Of a stretch of 64,000 nucleotides of DNA, positions 39,324-50,429 are shown in pieces. The stretch comes from Flavobacteriales bacterium. GTDB lineage: Bacteria; Bacteroidota; Bacteroidia; Flavobacteriales_G; JALEGO01. A program made the translations under genes and the position numbers. Numbering within the stretch: position 1 is the first letter of the stretch; every line of letters starts with the position of its first letter. The notes beneath the pieces are model-generated. The model worked only from the letters and a program-made list of their open reading frames with translations. It was not told where the DNA came from and did not search any database. The stretch spans positions 1 through 64,000 of the forward strand of contig JAHDCS010000001.1 of the NCBI GenBank assembly GCA_020629755.1, in the 5' to 3' direction.

Positions 39324-39809
39324 ATGAATTGGGTATGGCGTATTATTGGATTATGGATGTGTGTAGCACACCTCTCTTTATCTGCACAAAACCCTTACAA
39401 TGGGTACTGGTCTAAAGAATCTGCTTCAGACACTCAAAACACAACTAATTCTGGTGACTCTTCTGTTAGCAGCCAAATAGGAGAAACAAAAGAAGTGAGC
39501 TCAGCACTGTTTAAAAAAGTACTTGCTTATAAAAAAAACTGGAACGACTCTATTTCAACCTCAAAGGGTTATCGTGTACAAATTTATGCAGTAAGCGGTC
39601 CTGATAGTAAAGCAAAAGCGTATAAAAAAAAGGATGAGTTTGAAACCTATTTTTCAGATACTAAAGCCCATTTGGTATCAGCCATGCCTTATTTTAAAAT
39701 CAGAGTAGGCGATTTTAAAACCCGATTAGCTGCTTTAGGTTTTTTAGAGCAGGTAAAAGCCTATTACCCAAACGCCTTTGTGGTGTATGATCAAATTTCA
39801 ATTAAGTAA
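39324..39809 (+). CDS. SPOR domain protein
   Basis: GYRVQIYAVSGPDSKAKAYKKKDEF...PYFKIRVGDFKTRLAALGFLEQVK. Confidence 0.85.
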   Translation: MNWVWRIIGLWMCVAHLSLSAQNPYNGYWSKESASDTQNTTNSGDSSVSSQIGETKEVSSALFKKVLAYKKNWNDSISTSKGYRVQIYAVSGPDSKAKAYKKKDEFETYFSDTKAHLVSAMPYFKIRVGDFKTRLAALGFLEQVKAYYPNAFVVYDQISIK

Positions 39810-39813
39810 AAAC

Positions 39814-40515
39814 ATGAGATTATTTTTTTTATTGTGGATGTGCATTGTTGCGGCGCCCGTTTTTTCACAGACTGACACCTTAGTACATGAACATCAAAAA
39901 GCAAGAAACAGAGATCGCGTTTTAGTCGATCTTTCTTTTACTGGTTGGACGCACGAGATCTCAAACCTAAAAACCAAGTGGTATTCTCGAGGTCTTGGCA
40001 TATCGTATTTACATAATTTTCCGATTTCAAAACATGTTGACTTTGCTATGGGACTAGGCGTTAAGAATGCCAATTATTACCATCGCTCAGAATTAACAGA
40101 GAGAAGCCACCCTGATTCTAATGCCATTGGTCAATCGTTTTCTTATTTTGATCCAATTAGCGACACCACTGCTCAAATAAAACGCAATAAATTATCATTG
40201 AGTCATTTCACCTTTCCGGTTGAACTTCGCTTTAAAGGAAAACCAAATAAAAAAAATCGCGTATTTAAACTAGCCTTCGGCTTACAGGCCGACTTTAATT
40301 TTGAAGCTCATGCCAAGCAGGTAAATGGTGATTTAAAGTTTAAAGACTTTAACTTTAATAATTTTGAAAAATGGTCTTTTGGCACACGTGCAAGAATAGG
40401 CTATCACCGCACGGCACTTCATTTTGAAATGAATTTTAATTCTATTTTTAAGCCCAATAACGGGCCAAGTATTTTACCCTTTAGAGCCGGATTTACTTAC
40501 ACACTTCTAGACTAA
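39814..40515 (+). CDS. Outer membrane beta-barrel (PorT-like) protein
   Basis: Signal peptide MRLFFLLWMCIVAAPVFSQ; alternating hydrophobic strands. Confidence 0.65.
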   Translation: MRLFFLLWMCIVAAPVFSQTDTLVHEHQKARNRDRVLVDLSFTGWTHEISNLKTKWYSRGLGISYLHNFPISKHVDFAMGLGVKNANYYHRSELTERSHPDSNAIGQSFSYFDPISDTTAQIKRNKLSLSHFTFPVELRFKGKPNKKNRVFKLAFGLQADFNFEAHAKQVNGDLKFKDFNFNNFEKWSFGTRARIGYHRTALHFEMNFNSIFKPNNGPSILPFRAGFTYTLLD

Positions 40516-40552
40516 AATTCAAAAAACTCTAGTGGAGTTCTTTGAGTGCTAT

Positions 40553-41377
40553 TCATTCTTTTATAACCCTAATAATCAAGCCATCTCGCGTTAAGAAGGC
40601 TGGGGTTTTATCTTTAAGAATGCCTTTAGCTAGATAGTTTTTAAAGGGTTTTATTAAAATAAATTCAGGCACTGTTTGCATAGGGTAAAAGGTATAAAGA
40701 TCTCCTTTTTTTATTTTAAGGTAATTATCAATAGGTTGTATCTCATCATATAAAAAAGGGAGTATTTTCTGATCATAAATTTTATACCCTTGATTTTTCT
40801 TGATAATTAATGTTTTATACGCACAGCCTCTAAGGCTCCCAACACCTGAGTTGCCATTATAACTATAGTTACTTTTAAGGTTCTGAAACCACACTTGATC
40901 TGCCTGATTTGTTGGGATTTGAGCAAAAACACCATCAGTTTGATTCCCATAGCCTTGAAATGTTTGATGAGAAGTCGCGATAAAACCAGCATCCGTTTTT
41001 TCTACTTTTAGTGTATAATGAGGGACTGTGCCGCAAACTCTAAATGAATGTTCTGGTAATTGTGACACTTTTTGTAAGCTATCGGTAATATAGATGATGT
41101 TATAATTGGCATCAATCGCTTGAAAATGCGTGCCAAACAACTGTTTTATGAATACTAAGTTGTTGTATCTCTTGTTATTTTGTGCATCTAAAATATAATA
41201 CGTGCCTTTTTTAGAATCTTGATATACCTCATATAAATTAGAACGCTCATACAACAAACTATCTTTAGATGGTAATGTCTTTTTATCTGTCACTGCTGCT
41301 GATTCTTTGGTGATGTTTTTCTTGTTCACACAAGAAAACAAGATTAGTAATATGACAATTAGATTATTCACTTTCAT
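40553..41377 (-). CDS. Putative lipoprotein
   Basis: [20 protein letters not shown] lipobox-like. Confidence 0.6.
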   Translation of the reverse strand: MKVNNLIVILLILFSCVNKKNITKESAAVTDKKTLPSKDSLLYERSNLYEVYQDSKKGTYYILDAQNNKRYNNLVFIKQLFGTHFQAIDANYNIIYITDSLQKVSQLPEHSFRVCGTVPHYTLKVEKTDAGFIATSHQTFQGYGNQTDGVFAQIPTNQADQVWFQNLKSNYSYNGNSGVGSLRGCAYKTLIIKKNQGYKIYDQKILPFLYDEIQPIDNYLKIKKGDLYTFYPMQTVPEFILIKPFKNYLAKGILKDKTPAFLTRDGLIIRVIKE

Positions 41378-42404
41378 CAAATAAACTCCCTGGTGTGTTA
41401 AACATATTATGCCCAATGTGTTTGTAAGCTGCTTCAGTGGCTTGACGGCCACGAGGTGTTCGCGCTAAGAACCCTTGCTTTATTAAAAAAGGCTCATATA
41501 CTTCTTCTATGGTTCCAGCCTCTTCGCCAACGGCGGTTGCTATAGTGTTAAGCCCAACAGGCCCTCCTTTAAATTTCTCAATAAGTACTCTTAGAATTCG
41601 GTTATCCATCTCATCTAAGCCACCAGCATCTACCTGCAGGGCTTTTAGGCCGTATTTGGTAATCTCTAAATCAATGCTCCCATTACCTTTAATTTGAGCA
41701 AAATCTCTGATTCGTCTTAAAAGTGCATTGGCAATTCTTGGGGTTCCTCGGCTTCTTCTGGCAACTTCTATCGCTGCCTTTTTATCAATAGATACTTCTA
41801 GTATAGCTGAAGAGCGCTGTATAATTTCAGAAAGAAGATCTTCATCGTAGTACTGAAGGCGTGAGGTAATGCCAAATCTGGCTCTTAAAGGGGAGGTCAA
41901 CAACCCAGAGCGGGTAGTTGCACCTATGAGGGTAAAGGGATTTAAATTAATCTGCACCGATCGAGCACTTGGCCCTGTGTCTATCATAATGTCAATCACA
42001 TAATCCTCCATGGCTGAATATAGGTATTCTTCAATGACCGGACTCATACGGTGAATCTCATCAATAAACAACACATCACGTTCTTCTAGATTGGTGAGCA
42101 ATCCAGCAAGGTCACCTGGTTTATCTAATACGGGACCAGAAGTTGTTTTGATATTAACCCCTAACTCAGCGGCAATGATATTAGACAGAGTCGTTTTGCC
42201 TAAGCCCGGCGGACCGTGCAAAAGCACATGATCTAAAGCTTCGTGGCGTTGTGTAGCAGCATTAACAAAGACCTTTAAGTTTTCGACCACATCTTCTTGT
42301 CCTTTAAAATCATCAAAACCTTTTGGGCGGAGTGCTCGATCAATTTCTTTTTCACTGCTTGACTGGGGTTTTTGATCGGCGTCTAAATATGGATTATCAG
42401 TCAT
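41364..42404 (-). CDS. ruvB: Holliday junction branch migration helicase RuvB
   Basis: [33 protein letters not shown]. Confidence 0.97.
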   Translation of the reverse strand: MTDNPYLDADQKPQSSSEKEIDRALRPKGFDDFKGQEDVVENLKVFVNAATQRHEALDHVLLHGPPGLGKTTLSNIIAAELGVNIKTTSGPVLDKPGDLAGLLTNLEERDVLFIDEIHRMSPVIEEYLYSAMEDYVIDIMIDTGPSARSVQINLNPFTLIGATTRSGLLTSPLRARFGITSRLQYYDEDLLSEIIQRSSAILEVSIDKKAAIEVARRSRGTPRIANALLRRIRDFAQIKGNGSIDLEITKYGLKALQVDAGGLDEMDNRILRVLIEKFKGGPVGLNTIATAVGEEAGTIEEVYEPFLIKQGFLARTPRGRQATEAAYKHIGHNMFNTPGSLFDESE

Positions 42405-42475
42405 TCTAAGAAGCTTGTTGTGTAAATATACCTCAAAAATTACGGATAGAAGTTTTGCTTAAAAAATCTTTTTTA

Positions 42476-42607
42476 CCACTTTTTTCCACTTTTATTAACA
42501 AATGTTGATATCTATTTTATTTGACTGAAATCAAGCAATCCTATAACTTTACAAAACCTTTATTTATAAAGTTTTACACAGCAAACATTAAAAGTGGAAA
42601 AAAGTGG
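42476..42607. promoter_or_regulatory. 18-bp perfect inverted pair of MraZ-box-like sequences between ruvB and mraZ
   Basis: CCACTTTTTTCCACTTTT 42476-42493 and AAAAGTGGAAAAAAGTGG 42590-42607. Confidence 0.6.
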
Positions 42608-42634
42608 GAATAATGTAATATTTTTACATCATCT

Positions 42635-43102
42635 ATGCTGAGTTTAATTGGTGAATACGACTGTAAACTAGATCCGAAGGGGCGATTTTTGTTTCCGGCT
42701 GCGCTTAAAAAACAATTAGATGCTGCTGATCAAGATCAGTTTGTTTTGAACCGTGGTTTTGAGGGATGTTTGGTTTTATACCCAAATTCATCTTGGGCCG
42801 AAGAGTCAAAAAACATGTCAAAACTCAATCTGTATAAAGCTGAGCATAGAAAATTTTACCGCCAATTTCACAACGGAGCTACGCTTGTAAAGCCTGATAA
42901 TTTAGGACGCATACTCATTCCTAAGAACCTGAAGCTGTTCGCAAACATTCAAAAAGAGCTCGTTGTTTTTGCTTACGCAAAAAGAATAGAAATCTGGGCG
43001 AAAGAACACTATATCGCGCACATGCAAGAAGATGTTTCTGATTTTGCACAATTGGCCGAGCGCGTGATGCAAAACCTAGGAGATGACCAGCCAGAACACT
43101 AG
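42635..43102 (+). CDS. mraZ: Transcriptional regulator MraZ
   Basis: GEYDCKLDPKGRFLFPAALKKQL. Confidence 0.95.
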   Translation: MLSLIGEYDCKLDPKGRFLFPAALKKQLDAADQDQFVLNRGFEGCLVLYPNSSWAEESKNMSKLNLYKAEHRKFYRQFHNGATLVKPDNLGRILIPKNLKLFANIQKELVVFAYAKRIEIWAKEHYIAHMQEDVSDFAQLAERVMQNLGDDQPEH

Positions 43103-44012
43103 CGCATCATCATACCACACACCTGTTCTATTAAAGCCCTGCATAGAGCACCTGAACATAAATCCGTCGGGCATCTATGTAGATGTCACCTTTGGCGGTG
43201 GCGGGCATTCAAAATCCATCCTTGATGCCTTAAATGAAAACGGAAAACTCTTTGCCTTTGACCAGGATAATGACGCCAATCAAAACACTATCAAAGATGA
43301 TCGCTTCACCTTAATTGGTGAAAATTTTAGATTCACAAAACACTTTCTTAATTATTTAGGGATTGAAAAAGTCGACGGCATATTGGCGGATCTTGGCATA
43401 TCATCCCACCAAATAAATGAACCTCAAAAAGGATTTTCTACTCGATTCAACGGTCCTTTAGACATGCGCATGGATCAACAAAATCCTCTTACGGCTAAAA
43501 AGGTCATCAACACCTATTCTAGCGCCCAACTATCGTATATATTTAAAACATACGGAGAGGTGACTCTAGCTAAAAAAGCGGCAAGACACATTGAAGAGAA
43601 GCGTAAAGAATCGCCCATCTGCACCACACAAGATTTACAAAGCACTTTAGAGGCATGCGCCCCTAAATTTAAACCTCAAAAGTTTTACGCCAAAGTATTT
43701 CAGGCCCTGAGAATCGAAGTAAATCAAGAACTACAAGCTTTAGAAGAGTTTCTTCTACAAACCCCCTCTTTATTAGATAAAAACGGCAGGCTTGTCGTGA
43801 TAAGCTATCATTCTCTTGAAGACAGATTGGTAAAAAACTTTTTAAAAACCGGCACAACACATCAAAAAGATCCCCAGAAAGATCTGTATGGCAACATCAT
43901 AAGACCCTTCACACCTCTCTCTAATAAAGTAATTATTCCGACTACTGAAGAAACCCAGGAAAATCCAAGAGCAAGAAGTGCAAAACTAAGAATAGGCATT
44001 AAAAATGATTAA
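43083..44012 (+). CDS. rsmH: 16S rRNA (cytosine-N4)-methyltransferase
   Basis: YHTPVLLKPCIEHLN, VDVTFGGGGHSKSIL. Confidence 0.96.
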   Translation: MTSQNTSASSYHTPVLLKPCIEHLNINPSGIYVDVTFGGGGHSKSILDALNENGKLFAFDQDNDANQNTIKDDRFTLIGENFRFTKHFLNYLGIEKVDGILADLGISSHQINEPQKGFSTRFNGPLDMRMDQQNPLTAKKVINTYSSAQLSYIFKTYGEVTLAKKAARHIEEKRKESPICTTQDLQSTLEACAPKFKPQKFYAKVFQALRIEVNQELQALEEFLLQTPSLLDKNGRLVVISYHSLEDRLVKNFLKTGTTHQKDPQKDLYGNIIRPFTPLSNKVIIPTTEETQENPRARSAKLRIGIKND

Positions 44013-44346
44013 GAAAGCAACTGCATTTATAACAAAAAGAATAGGCATTTTATTGTCGGGACGGTTTTTTAAAGATAAGCGTGCTCAAAAAAACATCCCC
44101 TATTTTGTTTTCTTGTATACGTTAATTATTCTGTATATCTCTTTGGGGTATTTCGCTGAGGGACTGGTGAAAAAAATCAGTAAACAAAAAATTGAGCTCA
44201 AAGAAAAACGCGCTGCCTATATCTCTGTGAAATCAGAACTTATGGAGCTCACCAAACAATCTAACTTGGCCAAACAATTAGAAAACCTTGGCTCTTCAGT
44301 GGTAGAGTCTACTATCCCCCCAAAAAAAATTAAAATTGACTCCTAA
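44005..44346 (+). CDS. FtsL-like protein
   Basis: Position between rsmH and ftsI, single TM plus coiled coil. Confidence 0.75.
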   Translation: MIKKATAFITKRIGILLSGRFFKDKRAQKNIPYFVFLYTLIILYISLGYFAEGLVKKISKQKIELKEKRAAYISVKSELMELTKQSNLAKQLENLGSSVVESTIPPKKIKIDS

Positions 44347-46408
44347 AAAACACAGAAATATTGAAAAAACCATTGTTTTAAGAGTATACCTACTCTTTAT
44401 TGGCCTGTGTGTATTTGCGGTTTCAATTCTGTATAAAGTCATTCAAATTCAAGTACGAGAAGGCGATAAACTTAATAGCTTATTTGAGAAAAAAAATATC
44501 GCCCTAAAAAACATCGAAGCCATTAGAGGAAATATTTACGCCTCAGACAAACAACTGCTTTCAACATCTATTCCTATTTATGACATTCGTTTTGACACGC
44601 GTGCCGACGGGCTATCAAAGCAAGAAATTTTAAAAAACATTAGCGCCTTAGCGGAAAAATTATCTGCGACATTTAAAGACAAAAGCACCTCTGAATACAA
44701 AAACACCCTTAAAGAAGCCGTGCGTCAAAAAAGCCGGTACCATTTAATTCAGCGTAATATATCATACAGCACACTTCAGAAAGTAAAGCAATTTCCAATT
44801 TTTAACAAAGGACGGTTTAAGGGGGGATTGATTATTGAGCGTAAAAGTAAACGGGCAAAACCATACAAAGCACTCGCCTCTAGAACTATTGGATACAAAA
44901 GCGCCCATGCCGCCGTAGGGATTGAAGGCGCGTATAATGAGGTTTTAGCTGGCACGCAAGGCAAACGTGTAATGAAACGCTTGAGTGGAGGGGTTTGGAT
45001 GCCTTTAAATCAAGGCAATGAAATTGACCCAAAAGACGGATACGATGTGCGCACTACCTTAGATGTTAACCTTCAAGATGTTGCGCATCAAGCATTAGAA
45101 GAACAACTTAAAAAACACAATGCCGACCATGGCTGCGTGGTCCTTATAGAAGTTCAAACAGGTGATATAAAGGCTATTGTAAACCTTTCGAGAAACCAAA
45201 AAGGTTCTTACAGTGAAAAATACAACTACGCCGTAGGAGAAAGTACTGAGCCAGGATCAACATTCAAGCTTGCCTCTATCGCTGTTGCGCTTGAGGATGG
45301 TTATATAGATCCTAATGATTCTATTGAAACAGGAGGTGGCTCTCAAAAATTTCACAATGCTACCATGCGAGATTCTCGTGCTGGAGGCTATGGAAAAATA
45401 ACGCTACAAAATGCCATTGAGGTCTCTTCAAATATTGCCGTTGCGAAAACCATTGTTGATCACTACCAAAATAATCCTCAAAAATTTATTAATGGGCTTT
45501 ACAAAATGGGCTTAAACAAAAAAACAGGAATTGAAATTTCAGGAGAAGGAACTCCTTATATTAAATCTGTAGACAAAGACTGGTCCGGTATTTCTTTACC
45601 CTGGATTTCTCATGGCTATGAGATCAGCTTAACACCCCTTCAAATACTTACATTTTATAACGCTATCGCCAACAATGGCGTGATGGTAAAACCTCGGTTA
45701 GTCACAGAGATTCTTGACAAAGAACAAGTGATTAGGCAAATAGAAAAAGAAGTATTGAATCCTAAGATTTGTAGTCAAAAAACCATCGATCATCTTAAAA
45801 ATATGTTGATAGGAGTAGTTGAAAATGGCACTGCTAAAAACCTAAGAAACAGCTATTTCAAAATAGCTGGAAAAACAGGAACCGCGCAAATTTATAATGA
45901 AAAATACGGCTATGAATACGATTCTAAAGTATCCTATCAGGCTTCTTTTGCAGGGTACTTTCCGGCTGAAAACCCTAAATATTCATGCATTGTGGTTGTG
46001 AACGCCCCTTCTAACAACGTGTATTATGGTAATCTAGTGGCAGGACCTATTTTTAAAGAATTAGCAGACAAAGTTTACGCCACAAGCATTGAATTACATC
46101 CAGAAATCATAAAAGAAACCACGCATCCCCTCTATCCTAAAACAACCAAATTAATGCCTCAAGATGAAACTGTTTTAAAGGATAAACTTGGTGATGTAGC
46201 TGGCTTAAAGCATATCGCTATCTCTAAAACAGCTTACAATACTATCCCAAACACCACCGGAATGACCCTAAAAGACGCTATGTATCTTCTTGAATTAAAA
46301 GGATACACGGTGCAATTCAGCGGAAAAGGAAAAGTTAAAACACAAAAACTAATAGATAACAACGGGCAGGCAGACGAACCAAAAACCATTCATTTAACCT
46401 TATCGTGA
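44336..46408 (+). CDS. ftsI: Penicillin-binding protein 3 / FtsI with C-terminal PASTA-like segment
   Basis: GSTFKLASIAVALE, SSNIA, KTGTAQ. Confidence 0.95.
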   Translation: MTPKKHRNIEKTIVLRVYLLFIGLCVFAVSILYKVIQIQVREGDKLNSLFEKKNIALKNIEAIRGNIYASDKQLLSTSIPIYDIRFDTRADGLSKQEILKNISALAEKLSATFKDKSTSEYKNTLKEAVRQKSRYHLIQRNISYSTLQKVKQFPIFNKGRFKGGLIIERKSKRAKPYKALASRTIGYKSAHAAVGIEGAYNEVLAGTQGKRVMKRLSGGVWMPLNQGNEIDPKDGYDVRTTLDVNLQDVAHQALEEQLKKHNADHGCVVLIEVQTGDIKAIVNLSRNQKGSYSEKYNYAVGESTEPGSTFKLASIAVALEDGYIDPNDSIETGGGSQKFHNATMRDSRAGGYGKITLQNAIEVSSNIAVAKTIVDHYQNNPQKFINGLYKMGLNKKTGIEISGEGTPYIKSVDKDWSGISLPWISHGYEISLTPLQILTFYNAIANNGVMVKPRLVTEILDKEQVIRQIEKEVLNPKICSQKTIDHLKNMLIGVVENGTAKNLRNSYFKIAGKTGTAQIYNEKYGYEYDSKVSYQASFAGYFPAENPKYSCIVVVNAPSNNVYYGNLVAGPIFKELADKVYATSIELHPEIIKETTHPLYPKTTKLMPQDETVLKDKLGDVAGLKHIAISKTAYNTIPNTTGMTLKDAMYLLELKGYTVQFSGKGKVKTQKLIDNNGQADEPKTIHLTLS

Positions 46409-47859
46409 ACGTTTTAAAAGACATATTATACAAATCGGGCATCGAAGAAGTCTATGGCGATCTGAATATTAAAACGCCGCACCTGTGCTTTGACTCCAGA
46501 AAAGCAAAAAAACAAAGCACCTATATTGCCATTAAAGGATCTCAAATAGACGGACACTCCTTTATTTCAAATGCCATTAAAAATGGTGCCTCTGCCGTAA
46601 TCTGTGAGGAGTTCCCTTCAAAAAAAGACGCCAGTGTTACCTATGTTAAAGTTCAAAACGCCCGAAAAGCACTAGGCCAAATGGCTTCTAATTTTTACGA
46701 TTGTCCGTCTGAAAAAATAATACTTGTTGGCATTACGGGAACCAATGGCAAGTCAACCTGTGCGACCCTACTATATCAACTATTTAGTGAACTTGGGCAT
46801 GATTGCGGATTAATATCAACCATTGAATACAAAGTCGGAACTTCGGCAATAAAAGCTACACATACCACACCTGACCCCATCACCTTAAATAAGCTTTTAG
46901 CGGAGATGGTAAAGCAAAATTGCTCACATTGTTTTATGGAGGTAAGCTCTCATGCGGTTGACCAGTGCCGTATAGAAGGCTTAGTTTTTTCTGGAGGGAT
47001 TTTCACTAATATCACACACGACCATTTAGATTACCACAAGACCTTTTCTGCTTATTTAAAGGCGAAACAAATGTTTTTTGACATGATTCCTGCCTCTGGT
47101 TTCGCTTTGTATAATGCCGACGATAAAAACGGACATGTCATGGTGCAAAATAGCCAAGCAAACACCTATAGTTACAGCATTAAATCAATGTCTGATTATA
47201 GAGCTAAAATTGTTGAAATGACCCTAGAGGGCATTAATCTCCATGTCAATAATCACGAGGTATGGCTTCGTTTAACGGGTACTTTTAACGCCTACAATGC
47301 GCTAAGTGTTTACGCTACTACTTTATTATTGGGCATCGCTGAAGATAAGGCTTTATTGGCCCTAAGTAATTTAAAAGGGGCTGAAGGGCGGTTTGAAGTG
47401 CTTCAGAAAAAACAAAAAACCGTCATCATTGATTATGCGCACACACCAGACGCTCTGAAAAATGTACTTGAAACCATACATGATGTTAAACCCGAGCACC
47501 ATCATATTACTACTATTGTTGGATGTGGTGGCAATAGAGATGCGGCAAAAAGGCCAAAAATGGCCAGAATTGCAGCCGACTACTCCTATCGGGTTATTTT
47601 AACCTCAGACAACCCAAGAGACGAAGATCCTGATCAGATTATTGAAGAGATGCTTAAAGGCATTACCCCTAAGCAGTCTCTTAAAACATTAGCCATATCA
47701 AATCGCAAAGAGGCTATCAGAACAGCCTTGCAAATGGCCACTGAACAAGACATTGTTTTAGTCGCGGGAAAAGGGCATGAAAAATACCAAGAAATTGCTG
47801 GAATAAAGCATCCGTTTAGTGATCTTGAAATTGTTGAATCTTACTTAAATCTATTGTAA
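46405..47859 (+). CDS. murE: UDP-MurNAc-tripeptide synthetase MurE
   Basis: [27 protein letters not shown]. Confidence 0.95.
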   Translation: MNVLKDILYKSGIEEVYGDLNIKTPHLCFDSRKAKKQSTYIAIKGSQIDGHSFISNAIKNGASAVICEEFPSKKDASVTYVKVQNARKALGQMASNFYDCPSEKIILVGITGTNGKSTCATLLYQLFSELGHDCGLISTIEYKVGTSAIKATHTTPDPITLNKLLAEMVKQNCSHCFMEVSSHAVDQCRIEGLVFSGGIFTNITHDHLDYHKTFSAYLKAKQMFFDMIPASGFALYNADDKNGHVMVQNSQANTYSYSIKSMSDYRAKIVEMTLEGINLHVNNHEVWLRLTGTFNAYNALSVYATTLLLGIAEDKALLALSNLKGAEGRFEVLQKKQKTVIIDYAHTPDALKNVLETIHDVKPEHHHITTIVGCGGNRDAAKRPKMARIAADYSYRVILTSDNPRDEDPDQIIEEMLKGITPKQSLKTLAISNRKEAIRTALQMATEQDIVLVAGKGHEKYQEIAGIKHPFSDLEIVESYLNLL

Positions 47860-49076
47860 TGCTTTATCATCTGTTTCATTATTTAGAACATCTCAGTATT
47901 CCGGGTGCGGGCGTGTTTCAATATTTGAGTTTTAGAGCACTGATGGCTGTAGTATTATCACTACTTATATCGCTTGTTTTTGGAAAGCGCTTAATTGCTT
48001 TTTTACAAAAAAAACTAATCGGCGAAACCATTCGTGACTTAGGCCTTGAGGGTCAAATACAAAAAAAAGGCACCCCAACCATGGGAGGTGTCATTATTTT
48101 ATTAAGTCTTTTACTGCCCACACTTTTATTTGCTGACATTTTTAATGTGTATGTACAGCTGCTCATTGCCACAACACTTATTCTAGGATCTGTGGGTTTT
48201 GCCGACGATTATATCAAAGTGTTTAAAAAAAATAAAGAAGGGTTGTCTGGCAGATTTAAAATAATCGGACAAATCAGTGTTGGGATCATGGTAAGTGTCA
48301 CTCTGTATTTTTCATCTAACACGTATGTAAAAACCGAAAAACAAAACTACATACCTACCACAAAAAATCAATTAAAAGACAGGTGGATCAAAAATCAAGA
48401 CCCCATAACTACCATTCCGTTTATAAAAAACAATCAGTTCAATTACGGTTGGATTGGAAAAATCTCTAAAAACCACAAAGAGAAAATCGCTTGGTTGGCC
48501 TATGCTTTAATCATTATTATTGTAGTTACAGCTGTATCAAATGGTGCAAATTTAACGGATGGCCTTGATGGTTTAGCGACTGGAGTTTCTGCTGTTGTTG
48601 GGCTTACCCTTGGCGTGCTTGCCTATGTGTCAGGCAACTACATTTTCGCTGATTATTTAAATATTATGTTTATCCCTCAAAGTGGTGAATTAGTGATCTT
48701 TATTGCGGCTTTTGTAGGGGCTTGCATTGGTTTTTTGTGGTATAATTCATACCCGGCTCAGGTGTTTATGGGGGATACAGGCAGTTTAACCATTGGAGGG
48801 ATTATAGCTGTGTTTGCTATTGTAATTCGCAAAGAACTTTTAATCCCGCTTTTGTGTGGCATTTTTCTTATTGAAAACCTCTCTGTTGTATTGCAAGTGA
48901 GTTGGTTTAAGTATACCCGCAAAAAATACGGCGAAGGGAGAAGGATATTTTTAATGTCGCCCTTGCACCATCACTACCAAAAAAAAGGCATCCACGAAGC
49001 CAAAATAGTAGCCCGATTTTGGATCACGAGCATTCTTTTAGCGGTTTTAACCATCATTACACTTAAGTTGAGATAA
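47859..49076 (+). CDS. mraY: Phospho-MurNAc-pentapeptide transferase
   Basis: [36 protein letters not shown]. Confidence 0.96.
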   Translation: MLYHLFHYLEHLSIPGAGVFQYLSFRALMAVVLSLLISLVFGKRLIAFLQKKLIGETIRDLGLEGQIQKKGTPTMGGVIILLSLLLPTLLFADIFNVYVQLLIATTLILGSVGFADDYIKVFKKNKEGLSGRFKIIGQISVGIMVSVTLYFSSNTYVKTEKQNYIPTTKNQLKDRWIKNQDPITTIPFIKNNQFNYGWIGKISKNHKEKIAWLAYALIIIIVVTAVSNGANLTDGLDGLATGVSAVVGLTLGVLAYVSGNYIFADYLNIMFIPQSGELVIFIAAFVGACIGFLWYNSYPAQVFMGDTGSLTIGGIIAVFAIVIRKELLIPLLCGIFLIENLSVVLQVSWFKYTRKKYGEGRRIFLMSPLHHHYQKKGIHEAKIVARFWITSILLAVLTIITLKLR

Positions 49077-49078
49077 CA

Positions 49079-50428
49079 TTGCAGAAAAGCACAAAAAATA
49101 TCATTGTTTTAGGGGCTGGAAGAAGCGGGGTTTGGGCAGCTATTTTTGCTAAAGAAAAAGGATTTAATGTGTTTGTTTCGGACGCTAATAGCATTGCAAA
49201 AAAATATAAATCCTTATTAGAAGAACATCAAATTGCTTTTGAAGAAAATACGCACTCTTTAAGTCTGATCACAAAAGCAGATCTGATTATCAAAAGCCCA
49301 GGGATTCCGAATAACACTGAAGTTATCAAAACAGCGCTTGCTCAAAATAAAGAGGTTATATCAGATATTGCATTTGCACTTCGGTACTCTAAGGCAAAAG
49401 TAATTGCAATAACCGGCAGTAACGGCAAAACAACTACAACCATGTTGATTTACCATATTCTTAAAGCAGCACAATACAAGGTGGCTGTCGCAGGCAATAT
49501 GGAAGAAAGCATTTGTAAAGTACTTCTAAGAAATTTAGACATAGACTATTTGGTCTTAGAAATGAGCAGCTTTCAATTAGACGATACACCTTGTTTCAAA
49601 CCCTATATTGCCGTATTACTCAATATTACACCCGACCACCTCGATAGATACGAGAATAACTTTATGAATTATGCCAAATCCAAAATACAAATTACCATCC
49701 ACCAAAAAAAAACACAACACTTTATTTATAACCATGATGACCCAACCATTCAAACCTTAATTAAATCAACCCTTTTAAATGCTACAAAACACCCTATATC
49801 AATCAAAGAAAATGTAAAAGACGGAGGTTTTTTACACGAACAAAATATTCACACAAACACACAAAATCAATCATTTACTATGTCTATTTCAGATCTTGCC
49901 CTTCAAGGAAAACACAATTACTACAACTCTTTAGCCGCAGCTGTCGCCAGCCAGTTGTTAGACATTAGAAAGCCTAGCATTAAAGCGTCTTTAATGAATT
50001 ATCAAAATCAACCACACCGCATGGAATTTGTCGCTAAAATTCATGGTGTAGAATACATAAATGATTCTAAAGCCACTAATGTAAATGCCGCCTGGTATGC
50101 CCTAGAATCTATAAACAGCCCCATTATATGGATTGCTGGAGGCAAAGACAAAGGCAATGATTACAAAGAACTTGCGCCGCTTGTCAAACAAAAAGTAAAA
50201 TCTATTATCTGTTTAGGAAAAGAAAATCAAAAGCTTCATAGTGCTTTTGAAGGCATGGTCGATCAAATTATTGATACAGATACTGCCTATAAAGCAGTGC
50301 AAGCAGCTTACAAACTTGCTGAGAAAAACGACATCGTATTACTCTCTCCTTGTTGTGCCAGTTTTGACTTATTTGAAGATTACAAAGACAGAGGCGATCA
50401 ATTCAAAGAAGCCGTAAGAGCACTCTAG
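49079..50428 (+). CDS. murD: UDP-MurNAc-L-alanine--D-glutamate ligase
   Basis: IAITGSNGKTTTTMLIYHIL, INDSKATNVNA, LLSPCCASFDLFEDYKDRGDQFKEAV; non-ATG start (TTG). Confidence 0.95.
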   Translation: MQKSTKNIIVLGAGRSGVWAAIFAKEKGFNVFVSDANSIAKKYKSLLEEHQIAFEENTHSLSLITKADLIIKSPGIPNNTEVIKTALAQNKEVISDIAFALRYSKAKVIAITGSNGKTTTTMLIYHILKAAQYKVAVAGNMEESICKVLLRNLDIDYLVLEMSSFQLDDTPCFKPYIAVLLNITPDHLDRYENNFMNYAKSKIQITIHQKKTQHFIYNHDDPTIQTLIKSTLLNATKHPISIKENVKDGGFLHEQNIHTNTQNQSFTMSISDLALQGKHNYYNSLAAAVASQLLDIRKPSIKASLMNYQNQPHRMEFVAKIHGVEYINDSKATNVNAAWYALESINSPIIWIAGGKDKGNDYKELAPLVKQKVKSIICLGKENQKLHSAFEGMVDQIIDTDTAYKAVQAAYKLAEKNDIVLLSPCCASFDLFEDYKDRGDQFKEAVRAL

Positions 50429-50429
50429 A

